64,000 nt of DNA, taken from positions 3,060,501-3,124,500 of the forward strand of contig NC_087384.1 of the NCBI RefSeq assembly GCF_963675165.1. Reading direction: 5' to 3'. This stretch comes from Halichondria panicea. Lineage: Eukaryota; Porifera; Demospongiae; Suberitida; Halichondriidae. Position 1 is the first letter of the stretch. Each line of letters starts with the position of its first letter. Made by a program: the position numbers and the translations under genes. The notes beneath the pieces are model-generated. The model was given only the letters and a program-made list of their open reading frames with translations. It did no database searches and had not been told where the DNA came from. Shown piece after piece: positions 35,820 to 47,900 of the stretch.

Positions 35820-38800
35820 ATGTCCTACTCGCCCATTTATAAAAAGTCAAGGCCCCAGGATATGCACCTTATCAGTCAACTAAAGGACCCCATAAACTTC
35901 ATCAGTGCTCGTGATGAGAGTGCAAGGTATGTATGTTCATACTGGGTGCATGGAGCACTCTAGGTATTGATTATTGTGACCTCTGCTGTGCTGTATTTTG
36001 CGTACACCTCATCTTCCACACCTATAGCCCCGTTTACACCAGGCCTTTAATCCGAACCGTGTTCATGTAAACGGCCCTTATCCGGGTTCTAATTCGTATT
36101 TTATATCACTTCTGGAGGTGATTCAGATTGTGCCGGAAGCGGGTTTACTGTTTAGCTGTGAGTAAACACAAAGGGATAATTGTGACATGTTCGTGGGTGT
36201 TTCTAGAGTAAACCTGTAGCTTCCAGCCAATGTTTGTGCAAATGAAATTAGTGGTCATTTTACGATGCCCACTCCCCAGAAAAATCTTACCTGGATTCAA
36301 TCCGGGTCACCGTATTAGGTGTCGTGTAAACGGGGCTTATACAAGTATATCACCCCCACCCCTTATTTAATATACATTCATTCGAAATTATATTCAGAAT
36401 GCTGTCTGAAGTCAGCCCAGTCTTGGAGGAGATTAATGGTGATGCTTGTTGTACGAATGACACTCATTTGAGTTCCGTGTAGTAGCTTTATCGCAAGCTC
36501 TAAAATTACACACACTTACGTACATAATACTAAATGTACATTGCATGTATAGGTTGTGAGAGAATATTTCTTTTTATTCCTCTTTCATTGTTATTGCCTC
36601 TTCATGTAGGCACAATTTCAAAATTGAGAAAATCATTTAAGAATCAAGAGAAGGTGCTTGAAACCCTGTGTCAAAAATATAAATTGTAAGTATTATATAC
36701 ACACTCAATGTCTATATGTACATGTTACAGTAATAGTCATTGTACACGCGCGCGTACATGTACATGTACAATCTGTATCACTCCTTTTTTCAGGGGTTCT
36801 GAAAAACAGCCATCATTTGATGGTTCAGAATTGAAATTAGCAAATGATGTGGACATAAAAGATCTTCCTGAGCCAAATGTACAATCAGTGGAGATGTCAT
36901 ATGACGTACCATCATCAGTTAAAAAGAGTAGCGGTGTATCACATGATTGTAGCAAGGAGTGCTGGGTGTATGGGACTGAGTACAAGAGCTGGCAATTGTA
37001 CAGTCCTCTTGACATCCCACTGAAGCTTGGGTGGAAGAGGTACATGTACGTATATTAACAGTATATCAATTAAGGCTTCATGTAGGGAGGAGGCTTGCGA
37101 CCCTGGGAGTTGTCAATTTATTACAGAATTTTTTTACATATAGAACATGTAGTCTTTTGCAAAACTGTGTAGACTGCTTGGCCTAGACCCATGTTACAAC
37201 GTCATGTGTCACGTACTACTATTATAAAAGGCCTGTTAAATGTGGTAGGGAGTTTGTAATAATGTATGAAAGATTTAGTGATTTAGTACATGTATTATGT
37301 TGTACATAGCATATTCCTAATCCTCGAGTGTAGTGTATATAAGCAATAATGCTAGTTGAGTATCTTCTTGCGTGCAGGATTACCAGTAGTCTTCTATCTC
37401 CGGATGTCTACTATGTTGCTCCATGTGGCAAGGAAATGGTGAGCTCCACTCTCAATACTTTATAACATGGAATGTTAAACTTTTGCAGAGGTCTATAGAG
37501 GACATCAACATATTCTGTAAGTAAATACATTACATGTACGTACATGCATTGTACTAAAGAGGTTTCTCATGTACATGTATATATTTGGCACATTTACTGC
37601 ATTGGCCGAGTGATTGTTTATACAATGAACAGTGAGAAGTACAGGAGTTAGTTGTGTCAGCATCTCTCAGTTCACCTTTGATCTCAATTGTCAGCTGGAG
37701 ACCAAGGTGTTTGATCAAGCAGTAAGTTACCTCTCGAGGACTGTATAACGCCCATGGATGCATAATTTTACACAGTCATAATTATAAGTATTAATGTCGT
37801 GATATAAAAAGTAGCCACTTTTTTGCAGCTATGCGTTGATGACATTTCGGTTGGTAAAGAAAGAAGACCCATCTCAGTAAGTTGTTTCCCTTTTCGCGCG
37901 CATCACCACAATACATTATCAATTGAGCTACGTACATGTACATGTAATAAAAAGGTGGTGGGGCAAATGGGCCCTGAAGATAACTAGACTAGTTACGTAG
38001 TAGACCTAGCTGTTACACTGGGCTGTTCAGAATTTGTGGCCATGGGGGAACAAAGTAAACAGATGAAAAATATAGGGGGGTAAATGCTCCCCTCCACTCG
38101 CCCCCCTCTATGGCCCAGCCTTATACATGTACATGTTAATATAATTATATCAAGAGTTATAATTATAGTTTCTCATGCAGTGTGTGAACACAGTTAATGA
38201 AGACAGACCGGAGGAGTTCGAGTACACAGCCAGCCGTACCAGTCAATCTGATTTGAACCTTTGTACTGATCCTGAGTTGCGAGTGTGCTGCAGCTGTACT
38301 GATGGGTGCCGGAACCGTTCCAAGTGTGAGTGCTGGCAGCTTACGCTCCAGGAAGCAAAGATGATCCACAGTAAACAATCGGTGGGATATGTGAATCATC
38401 AACTAAGGAGGCATCAACACTCAGCGTGAGTGACAAGAGATTCACATCAGTATAGCGTGATTAATAAAAACTACAGATGTGTATTCTGTAATCAACTAAG
38501 AGTTCCACATTGGTGTACTACATGCATGTACATCAGTACATGTACGTATACGTAGCTTTGAAAGTTTTGGGAGGGTTGGATTCTACATACATAATATCTA
38601 TATACATACATGTACATGTACTAAATAATTATTTTGGGGTACATGTACATACATGTAAGCTACCGTATAAGTAACGAAATAACTATAGTACAATGTACGT
38701 GTACGTGTACATGTAGCTGCAAACGTACATGTACATGTATGTAGAATTCCCTTCTAATGAATTTCTTATTCACCGTACCTACAGAATTTATGAATGCAAC

Positions 38801-40380
38801 CCAAGCTGCCATTGTGACCTCCAGTACTGCGCCAACCGCGTGGTTCAACACGGTATACAGTTTCGGCTCCAGGTGTTCTGCTCCCCTGTAAAGCAGCTGG
38901 CGTGGGGATTGAGAACTTTGGATGACATCCCTCAGGGCTCGTTTGTGTGTACCTATATCGGGCATATTTACACGGAGAAGGAGTCCGACAAGGTGTGTCT
39001 TTTATGTGGGGAAGGACTGTTAAATAATGAGAGTTGCATTTTTTTGTCGTGTAAGCCATAATGCATGTATATAACTGTAGCTATATTTTGTGTCATTAAA
39101 GTTATTGTTCCCTATACTTATTTTGTATAACATGTACATGTAGCAAGCTCAACTCCATGGGGATGAATACTTTGCAGAGTTGGATTACATAGGTGAATCT
39201 TACTCTTCTACATGTACGTTCTGTCCTTTTATAACCTCCCTCCCCCCGTAGAGATAATGCAGCATCAACTAAACATAAACAATTGTACCACTCCGTCACC
39301 TTGTTCGACCCTCTCTAGTACCAATACCCCTCCACCACTGTTGTCACTTACGTCCTCTGCCTGCTCAGTCATTGACAATTGCTCACTCACCTCCAGTCCT
39401 CTGAGCTCTCTTATTGTTATATCCAGTGAACCTGACAGTTCGGATGACTCTGACATGAACTCGAGCCACTCTAAATCACCCCGTTCCCCAAGCTGTTACA
39501 TTACCTCTGTTACCTCACCACCTCTTGACAGTATATCTCTTGCTGTCACTGACACGCTTCCTAACTCTACTACACTTAGTATGCTCACAAACAAAGATAC
39601 AAGCCAAAATCTGATAGATTCCTCAAGCGTGCTGTCAAGTAAATCCTCAATTGCAGTATTACAACATCCGGATGTTTCTCAAGCAAGACTGCAGTCTCAT
39701 ACACTGGATAGCAGGTCGTCTTCTTCTCCCCCAGAAGAAGCAATGTGCTCCACTCCAAGCCCATTGCCGAGCCCGTTGCCGTTGCAGTGCAGAATGGATC
39801 GACTCGTGAGAAAAAACAATGGATGTTATATCATGGATGCAAAGAAGAAAGGGAATCTCGGCCGATTTATCAATGTAAGCTATAATTATAGTGATCATGA
39901 AGTATTGTGATACATGTAGATGATGGACATGATTGCACTTACAGAGTAGAGCCTCTATTATCCAGCATATTCAGTTATACGGTCTGCCTCTGGAACCAAT
40001 TAATTAAGGTGTCTGGATATTCAAGGTTCCACTGTACATGTAAAAGAGACCCAAATAATGTAGTGTATCCAAATGTGTATTATGTTATGATAGGTTCCAC
40101 TTTCCACAATACGTTTTGTTATTGTCCGCTACATCAGAATTTTACCTCCGACGAGGGCGAGGGCAAAGAACCGAGGCCAAGGATGGTTTACGTTGCCATA
40201 AATTTAAATGTAGTGGTTAGTAAGTGTTTATACCCACTGGAATGAACGAGTGTTGCAAGCGTGCGCTTGCTAATGCCTCTCGCCATGTTTTTGCTTTCAC
40301 TCAAAAGTATTAGAGTGTTATAGAAGAGGTAAATAATTTGCGATGTGCTTTGATTGTTTCACAAGAAAGGGGTGTCCACA

Positions 40381-40429
<49 letters not shown>

Positions 40430-41578
40430 CAGCTTTACCGTATCTCTCGTGCGGCTACGCCTCGAGGCATAAAAATTCTTGCTACCTAAGCTACCTCACC
40501 TTGGATACAACTAGCTAACAGTCGAACAAAAAGCTTGTGTGCATAGCTTGTAGCCAGTACTTAGCTTCTAGCTCCACGCACTACATTTAACTTGTCCATG
40601 TCCAAGCAGTGACCTCCACCCTTTCTCCAGCCTTCCTGGTGTTAAGCAAGCCCCTCCCATCTGTCCTGCCCTTGCCAACAAGTGTCTAGCGCTAGTATAA
40701 AATCAGTGCGCCCTCAAGGAAATCTGAGAGTTTAGGAGTTCATGGTAGAACTTTAAAACCCCACTCAGTTGCTATGATGCAGACCCCAAGTGGGGTATAT
40801 ATGTACATGTAGTGCATTAGTTGTTGTGTATATATCGTCTACATTGTCAAACGTCTTGTCTATACCGGTAGTACACAGTGCCCAATTCTCTAATCCTTGT
40901 TTTCGCATTATTTTGCACTTTTATATTGAATATGGATCTTCTCTGTGCTTTGTCTTGCCTCCTACAGCACAGCTGTTCTCCCAACCTCTTCGTGCAAAAT
41001 GTGTTCATCGACAGTCAAGATTCTCGCTTTCCTTGGGTTGCTCTGTTTGCCAGCCGGTAAGTGACACCCTGCACATTCCAATGATCCGTGGTGGCCAGCT
41101 GCTACAGGTATACATACATAATATACACCATGAGCTGTAAACAATAGCTCAGGTTACACAACGGCTAGCGTATCGTTTCTCAAAGACTATATCACATGGT
41201 ACATATCGGAATCTTCTACAGCTAGTCTTAAGTGTCAATATAATTTTGCATGCATTGTAGTGTGTGTTCAGATATCACCCAACCTTGTCAGGGGATTTTA
41301 ACTGGGTGGGGATCCCGACCCCTTCTCTGCTTGTATCAGCTAGTGAGAGCTAATTCTTACACGATTATCAATTAACAGGTTAATAATAATTACAAATCAT
41401 GTACGCGTACACACTCCAGCAAGTTATGTCCTCTTATCCCATGTACATACATGTATGTAGGCGTATCAAGGCTCTTGAGGAGCTGACATGGGACTATAGC
41501 TATGATGTGGGATCAGTGCCTGGGAGGAACATAGATTGTCTCTGTGGGTCTGCTGTGTGTAGAGGCAGACTATTGTGA
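35820..41578 (+). CDS. SETDB2: SETDB2-like histone H3K9 methyltransferase with split SET domain
   Basis: A multi-exon gene starting at 35820 ([14 protein letters not shown]). I can join exons in phase to the TGA at 41576-41578. Domains in order: a short N-terminus; an MBD-like region (SHDCSKECW to [19 protein letters not shown]) at about 36790-37520; a cysteine-rich pre-SET (38181-38425 and 38786-38990: [35 protein letters not shown]); first half of SET ([31 protein letters not shown]); a Ser/Thr/Pro-rich insert of about 180 residues in 39251-39874; second half of SET ([19 protein letters not shown], 40968-41055; ELTWDYSY); and the zinc-binding post-SET ending [13 protein letters not shown]. 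The catalytic motifs NHSCSPN and the WDY tyrosine are intact. No Tudor domain is visible before the MBD, which favours SETDB2 over SETDB1 architecture. The family silences chromatin by H3K9 methylation. Confidence 0.9.
39948..40040. mobile_element. Possible small Tigger/pogo-type palindromic insert
   Basis: The right end, read outward on the minus strand, is CAGTGGAACCTTGAATATCC, which resembles Tigger/pogo terminal repeats. The left end GAGCCTCTATTATCCAGC is an imperfect inverse. It is about 90 bp long and lies in a SETDB2-like intron. The call rests on terminal similarity only. Confidence 0.35.
40243..40472 (+). repeat. Dispersed repeat (GCGGCTACGCCTCGAGGCA family), short copy with CA microsatellite
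   Basis: Shared blocks with the longer copy at 15354-16021 are TGTTGCAAGC, CTAATGCC(A/T)CTCGCCAT, CTCAAA(A)AGTATTAGAGTG and the closing GTGCGGCTACGCCTCGAGGC. A CA microsatellite of about 50 bp occupies 40375-40427. It lies in a SETDB2-like intron. Confidence 0.6.
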
Positions 41579-42088
41579 CTGTTGATAGTTTAGTTGCCAA
41601 TTATTATTCATGTCCTAGCTCTAAAACTGATTTTTGCGATGTGATGTGATAGCTTATGTGAACTACTTACAATAATAATTATTATGTGTAGCTAAACAGT
41701 TATATTGGTGTAATAATAAAATTATTGATAATTCCGCTGTACTATGATGTGGCCCATACAGTACAGTATTATACGTACTCCTGAGCATATAATTATTGTA
41801 TCAATAATTATATATAATAATTATACAATAGCTTTATACGCCCTTGATTGATAGCACCTATATATCTTCCAATTAAGTTATATCTGCGTATATACGTTAC
41901 TATACATATATAATCTTATATTCCTATAATATATAGAAAAGTATTTTAATAATAATTATATTCCATAATTATAATTAATTTTTATTAATAATACTGAATG
42001 TATAATTATACACAGTTCAACAAAGGTTTTATAGTATACGAACAAATTGAGTTTGTGGCAGTACAGGGTGTAAAATTATAGTCCTTCT
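41579..42088. other. AT-rich tail-to-tail spacer
   Basis: These 510 bp lie between facing stop codons (SETDB2-like and the 86-aa gene). Very AT-rich sequence with TAATAATTATA-type palindromes is seen; no gene is visible. It probably carries both polyadenylation regions. Confidence 0.5.
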
Positions 42089-42559
42089 CTACTTGTTAGT
42101 AAGCCACTGAAGAGTTTTCTGCACAAGGAATACGGTGCACACACCCAGAGCCGTCTTGGCCTGTTCGGGACTCACTCGATCCTGGCATTGTGTACAATGC
42201 TTCTGACTGGCACGCCGGGCAAAGTAAGAGCTGTGTGGGAAGGGAGGGTAACAGTCATGGATCAAATAACTATCACGTACAGTTACACACGTAGAAAATG
42301 ATGTACATAATTATAATGTATGTGTTGATGAGGCAGTATAATTTTAATGAATGTGCTGTGTAAAATCAATGTACGTGTGCACAAAGCAGCTAGCGCTGAC
42401 TACTCCTGATCCACAAGTAATTATGAACACTAGATCTTACCTGGGGTATATGAATTTACTGAGGGTAATTTGGCTACCAGCTGAACTACTTGAGGTAGTT
42501 TGTTGTCGTGGTTGTACACCGGTTGTTCCTATAGTTGGACCTCCGTGCTTGTAACACAT
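42089..42559 (-). CDS. Unrecognised small protein, 86 aa
   Basis: Two exons join in phase: 42441-42559 (start MCYKHGGPTIGTTGV) and 42089-42230, giving 86 codons and a TAG. The intron has GTAAGA and CACACAG ends. The N-terminal half is low-complexity (Thr/Ser/Gln). The C-terminal half is compact: FARRASQKHCTQCQDRVSPE, then a hydrophobic helix-like stretch (ALGVCTVFLVQKTLQWL). A CxxC pair is present, but too few other Cys/His residues for a standard zinc finger. I do not recognise the family. It is supported by the clean splice, by the position as divergent partner of LLPH with 302 bp between starts, and by fitting the strict strand alternation. The protein could have more upstream exons. Confidence 0.6.
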
Positions 42560-42861
42560 CTTACTCAGGTGGACAGAGACTGTTCAAATTTGATAACTTT
42601 CTTATGTTGATATCTGTTAATGGAGGAAGAAGAGGCTCCTAACACTGTAGGCCGTCCTCAAGCTGTCCTCAAAACGTAAAGATGAAGTTTGTTGAAACTT
42701 GGCTTGTTTACTCAAGTATTACGAAATGTTTGGCACATGACTTTCGTTTAATTGGAAATGAAAATTTTTAAGATAATAATTATTAGTGAGTAGCCGGCCA
42801 CGTGTGTTTGGTTGGAAAAGAGAGATAATAATTGTCGTGTATCACAGAGACAAAAAATAAA
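42560..42861. promoter_or_regulatory. Shared promoter region, 86-aa gene / LLPH-like
   Basis: About 300 bp lie between divergent starts. A CACGTG E-box (GGCCACGTGTG) lies about 65 bp upstream of the LLPH-like ATG, similar to the E-box in the ataxin-2/SETDB2-like spacer. No TATA box is seen. Confidence 0.45.
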
Positions 42862-43167
42862 ATGGCTAAAAGTCTTAGATCTAAAAGAAGACAAAAGATC
42901 CTGGGTGTCAGAAGAAAGAAGGTTAGAGAGCGAGAGGTGAAGAAAATGTGGGAAAAGCATTTATTGAAACAGAATGGTGAGCGAATGCTACTAGAAGGAC
43001 TCGCTGAAGCGAACACTGGACCTAGCAATGAACAATCCGTTATGGAGGTGACAGCAGAAAAAATCAGCAATTCTGAAATAAAAAAGATTCAAGAGAAGTG
43101 GGGGACAAGACGAAGTATCAGTAAGAAGCTCAAGGCTAAACGAAAAAAAGGACATGCACAATGGTAG
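42862..43167 (+). CDS. LLPH: LLPH-like small basic nucleolar protein
   Basis: A single exon of 101 codons. The start at 42862 gives MAKSLRSKRRQKILGVRRKK, matching the highly conserved MAKSLRSK opening of LLPH (LAPS18-like) proteins. An in-frame ATG 30 nt upstream exists but would add residues before that conserved start. The protein is very Lys/Arg-rich, has an acidic middle (EVTAEKISNSE) and ends in a basic tail (KKLKAKRKKGHAQW) like family members. LLPH is a nucleolar pre-ribosome factor in vertebrates; the role here is by analogy. The lack of introns is notable among its intron-rich neighbours. Confidence 0.82.
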   Translation: MAKSLRSKRRQKILGVRRKKVREREVKKMWEKHLLKQNGERMLLEGLAEANTGPSNEQSVMEVTAEKISNSEIKKIQEKWGTRRSISKKLKAKRKKGHAQW

Positions 43168-43439
43168 TCTCCGGACCATAACTCTAATAACTGGTATTAA
43201 TTAACACAGTTTCTATTTAAGAATTGCTATTATTAATTTTTGTCACAAAATAAACATGTACCTTATAATGACATAATGCGTTGCAGATCTACTGCACTGT
43301 ATAATTTATGACTTAAACTGTAACAGACTCTCAAGCAAGTGTTCACCGTGCAACAGTGCAGTCGGCTCACAGTCTAAAACCGTAATTTTTAGACTATTGT
43401 TGGATGCATTGCTCTGCTATCACATATAATTATATAGAT

Positions 43440-43757
43440 ATTACAGCTGTGCCATATGGGATGACTCTAGGTACGTACGAGACGAGAGCAGTACTGTTTC
43501 TTGCTTTAATACATACAGCTGTACATGCCATTAGGGGGACGACTCTAGGAATCGAGAGCAGTACTGTTTCTTGCTTACTTACACCATAGATTGAAGAGTC
43601 TAACTCTTCAATCTATGCTTACACACAGCTGTACATGCCATTAGGGGACGACTCTAGGAATGGAGCGAGAGCAGTACTATTTCTTGCTTACATACAGCTG
43701 TACGTGCCATTAGGGGATGACTCTAGGAGTGGAGCGAGAGCAGTACTGTTTCTTGCA
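43440..43757 (+). repeat. Degenerate tandem repeat, about four units of 70-100 bp
   Basis: Units share CAGCTGTACATGCCATTAGG, GACGACTCTAGGAAT and GAGAGCAGTACTGTTTCTTG. Between the second and third units sits a perfect hairpin at about 43587-43616 (ATAGATTGAAGAG, loop, CTCTTCAATCTAT). The units are in the spacer, not in an intron. Confidence 0.75.
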
Positions 43758-43979
43758 ATTAAACTATGTTTGTTCCATGTAGGTACTACAACTCATGTAC
43801 GTTTATAGTTACGTGATCATAAAAGTAGACGATCATTTATAAGAAATCAGCAAAATTAGTGATATCATACATTTTAACATCAATAGTGATGAGAACACAA
43901 CCTAAAATACCCGTTGAACGATAACTGTGTGCAGATTTCATTTTCTGTTGTTGATGACAACATGATGGACAATTAAGAG

Positions 43980-44264
43980 ATGGTGAGTCCCAATGTTTAT
44001 GATTTTATGACGGTAATCTGGTGTGCTAAGAATCATGTACCAACTGAGCAGGTCAGACATCGTCAAATCGTGGGATTAATTGTTGGATTAGATAGAGAAT
44101 TTACAGGTACAGGAACATCAGTACATGTAGGGGTTTTGCATCCCTCCTATAGAAACAAAGAGAAGGCAACAATAAAAGAACTCTGGGAGTTTTTACATGC
44201 AGACATCAAGTTTGCTTTAAAGTTAAAGTACATGTACTGTACAGCAATGCATAAAAGAAAATGA
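43980..44264 (+). CDS. Uncertain orphan open frame, 94 aa
   Basis: An uninterrupted frame of 94 codons (MVSPNVYDFMTVIWCAKNHV to CTAMHKRK). I recognise no domain. The composition is plausible for protein, but the codon evidence is weak and the region is rich in repeats, so it may be a chance frame or a decayed element. If real, it would be the only break in the alternating strand pattern. Confidence 0.2.
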   Translation: MVSPNVYDFMTVIWCAKNHVPTEQVRHRQIVGLIVGLDREFTGTGTSVHVGVLHPSYRNKEKATIKELWEFLHADIKFALKLKYMYCTAMHKRK

Positions 44265-44327
44265 ATAATCACACAATGTCATAGACCACTATGTGAGAGG
44301 TGGGAGGCATTGATTGGCTTGTAACTA

Positions 44328-44906
44328 CCGTAGAAACTGGATTATTAGTGCATGCGCTTTTAGGGTCAATAGCAGAACTCTATATGCTTATATTCGAGAA
44401 TTTGCCTATAATGCAGTCATTTTGAGCCCCACCCAGCAACCGGATGTCTCTGTGATGAGAGCTGACTCGCAAGCTGGCTAGAAAGTGAGCAAGCAAGGCA
44501 AGCAGGCAACCCTAACTGGATCTATATCATACTATTATGTTACAGTTCATTTTACAGTTCATTTACATCATTTAAATTCATATTGACCAGGAACTTAGAA
44601 TAAAAGGATCTCATCCATGTCTCACATTCTCTCAGCATGATCAGACAAGGTAACAGCAAGCATGCCCAGAGAGTCCTTACAGATGGATATCACCAGCTAT
44701 ATACATGTAGCTATCATGCACTGTACAAGCTAACTAGCCCATAGAAAAACAAAATTAGCTGAATCAATTCTAAAATTCCACTAATAACCTTCGCATAATT
44801 GGAAAAGCGCTTCAATTTGAGTATAAAAAGCTTGCAGTTGAGCATGCGCTTAAAATAAAGATACGCTTATAATCGAGTAAGTGCTAATAATCCAGTTTCT
44901 ACGGTA
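44328..44906. mobile_element. TIR element, ACCGTAGAAACTGGATTATT family
   Basis: The left end ACCGTAGAAACTGGATTATT is mirrored by the right end AATAATCCAGTTTCTACGGT; sub-terminal parts (TGCATGCGCTTTTA, CATGCGCTTAAAA) are also inverted. The element is about 578 bp and has no transposase frame. It ends a few bases downstream of the apparent 4E-T stop codon. A truncated relative is at 29970-30125. Confidence 0.7.
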
Positions 44907-44911
44907 TTTCG

Positions 44912-47900
44912 TTAAATAGTACGAAGAGACTCACCATGTGGCATAACTGGCATGTTGTAATAACCTCTGTACATCATAGCAGGAGGTGCTGGATCGGATA
45001 CGGGTCTGAACGGGGGGCCACTCCTCATTTGACCAGGCATTTGACCCCCACCCATGGCGTACATCTGTGAGGGATGGTGTCGGGGAGAGGGGTGCTCAAC
45101 TTCGTTGTACACATTAGAGATTGGAGAGTGGGACATGGTGCTCTTCAAATTGAACTCTGTAGAGATCAATAACGAAAAAGTAACAATGGATATGTAGTGT
45201 GCAGTATGGAGGCGTTAAATTGTACATGTACCAAACATATAAATGTAACAACTAGAGCACTGAAGTGCACATGAATAGAACTAGAGCACTGAAGTGCTAA
45301 CCCTCGGCCGTTGACATGAATACTATAAATACCAGAGGAGTAAGGAAGCAACAACCTACAATTCTACTTTTAATACACACCGGTAAAGGATCACTCCAGC
45401 AGCAAATATTTATGTAGATCTACCCCGAATAAAGACCGCGTGTAGAGCTAGGCACCGTGTAAGTTTAAGCTTCTTAGCTTTTACTCGCTTTTATACGACA
45501 ACAAATCTTTAACATCGAAATCTACCGTAGACTCACATATTACAAACAGACACACAAACAAACAAACCAACCAACGGACTACTATACCCGTGGCCGCTCA
45601 CGCGCCTTGGGTAATAATTATAGTAGAAAAAGCATTGAAAAGGCTAAGTAGCAAGTAGCATGAGCAATGAAATTCTTAGAGGCATGCTGAAACTTAGAAC
45701 AGAGCTTTAGCATGGATGAGACATGTATGCAATGTGGACTAGGATCACAGCAAAGTCAGTCAGCGAAGAAGCCTAGAAATATGGCTCCTGGGTGGAAACA
45801 AAGAAGACAACCCTGATCATAATTCTAGCTTTCTACTTTAGTGACCCCTTTTTCCATTGTTCCTGGTAAAGGGTCACTTCAGCTGAAAATACACATCTTG
45901 AATACAGGCCGTGTGTAGTTACAGCTAACCATGCTGCCAACGTTGCAAGTTCAAGCTCCTTTCTTAGCTTTAACATCACAATTTGCCACATTCAACACTA
46001 ATAATTTGTTGTGTGAAGGCTGTCCATGCTGTGAACGCAGTGCCATGCATCCAGGTGAGTAGGCTCACATGTCACACCAGAGGAGGTACAACACACGTGC
46101 CTCGATTAGGCAATTAGCCTCTGGAATAACGTATAAAGATTTGCTTTATTGCAACGTCGTAGGCGTGGTTAATCTCTATAAGCGCATCCGGATAATAGGC
46201 GTATAGAGGCCTGCTCTTTTCCCTAAAGGGCGAATGGGCTTACTAACCAGATTATACGGTATGCCCGCGACATGGACTCGGGTAAAAAACCAACGGAACT
46301 ATACCCATGGCCGTCCACACCTCGGGTAATAAATAGCTCACCTTGTTCTGCTCTTGGATCTACTACTTTAAACGAGTTTGATTTGGCTACATCGGAGAGC
46401 TACATGTACAGAGAAAAGAAGACACTAAACAAGCACACACACGGAGGACCATAGTGATACAAACACACATACGCATGTAATTCCATAACTCACTGTTTGG
46501 TTTGGTTTGTTGTTGTGCATCTGTCTCATGACTGCCGTTGGAAGAAGGCTAATGTTGGGCTTGGGAGGAGGGGTCTCACGCATCTATGTAAGGAAAAAAG
46601 AAAGATACATGATAATACTTTACTTCTCAATACACAGACCACACCAGAGACCCAAAGAGATTTGGTTTGAAGAAAATGCTTTTTGGGAAGATCAACAGAC
46701 AGATATCATGTATCGAGTAAAGATCATCACAATTGCATAGCTACGGCATGCAATTCAAGCATGTTAAGCGCACCCTGTGTTGCATTCCTCTGTGCATACT
46801 GTTGCTATACATGGCCCTCTCCATTTGAGCTCTCTCCATTTGAGCTCTCTCCATCTGCTTCATCTGCTTCAACTCCATCAAACGTCGTCTCTCCATCTCA
46901 ACGGCCCAATTATTGGCAGTGGGGCGATTTACCCCACCCTGAGGTCGTATCCCAATGCTGGGTGGGGGCAGCATGTCCATCCTGTGTTCTCCTTCGTGAT
47001 ACATGTATTCCCTGTCCACCATGTGCATGGATCTCTGTGCTTCCATCGGTGGTCCCCCGGTCATTCGAGCACTAAGGCCTGGGAGCAGCTTTGCCTTTAT
47101 GTGTGGGTCTGCATATCCACTGGCCATGTGGGGAGGAGGTAGCTCTGAGGGTAGTGGATTTTGCCTGTCTCTGAGAATTTGTTCCTGATCCAGCTTCTCT
47201 AGCATTCTCTCTAAGTGTTCCACACGGCTGACTCGACTCGGATACTGAGGGGGAATCTCTGGAGGAGGTCGCTGGTAGTGAGAGTGTGACCCTGTGATTA
47301 CCTCTTCGTCAAAGTCCATTTCTTTCTCGAGAATGTTCCCAAATGTATCCTGTGGAGGCTTAACATTTTCAGGACGGAATGTAGTAGGGACTTCCGAGTT
47401 TGGTATGGAGGGGCTGGACTTAGGAACAATGTTTAATGAGCTTGTGTCAGGAGTGTTCGGAGACGATTTGACCTGGGAATATAGTGAACAGTGTATGTGA
47501 ATGCAAGTTGTCATGTGATCTTTTAATTGGATAACGGTTAGTCATGTCATGTAAGAAGTGCTGTATGGTGTTTTCTACAGGGTTTTGCAGAATCTTTGAA
47601 ATAGAGGGTGTAGAGCGTTCCTTATATGGATATGTAATGTTTACACATTGTGGTGTCATATACACATTGTGGTGAAATGCCAAGTCTGATTGGGAAGCAA
47701 AATTCAAAAACAAAATGGCTTTTTCTTGTGAAAAAAGCTGACCAAGGGGATATAAGGTGGAGAATAGTGCATCAGACAGAGCTGCTTGGACTGTCTTATC
47801 AAAGTGTTGCTGAGAATCTTCAAGTTGATCCATCAACTGTTTGGAATAGTGCATTGTTGACATGCTGACTAAGATCTACAACTTTATGGTTGACCACAGA

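Larger units (their letters stand above)
43168..44327. other. Spacer between LLPH-like and 4E-T, with tandem units and an orphan frame
   Basis: The region is AT-rich. It includes the 43440-43757 tandem units and the 43980-44264 open frame described separately. No other coding signal was recognised. Confidence 0.4.

Noticed and set aside
39265-39898. Minus-strand frames opposite the SETDB2-like insert
   Set aside because: The plus frame joins in phase with the two SET halves; the reverse frames are shadows.
40375-40427. CRISPR-like or coding meaning of the CA repeat
   Set aside because: It is a plain dinucleotide microsatellite inside a dispersed repeat.
46741-47140. Plus-strand frames over 46741-47140
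   Set aside because: They are antisense to the long proline- and methionine-rich 4E-T exon.
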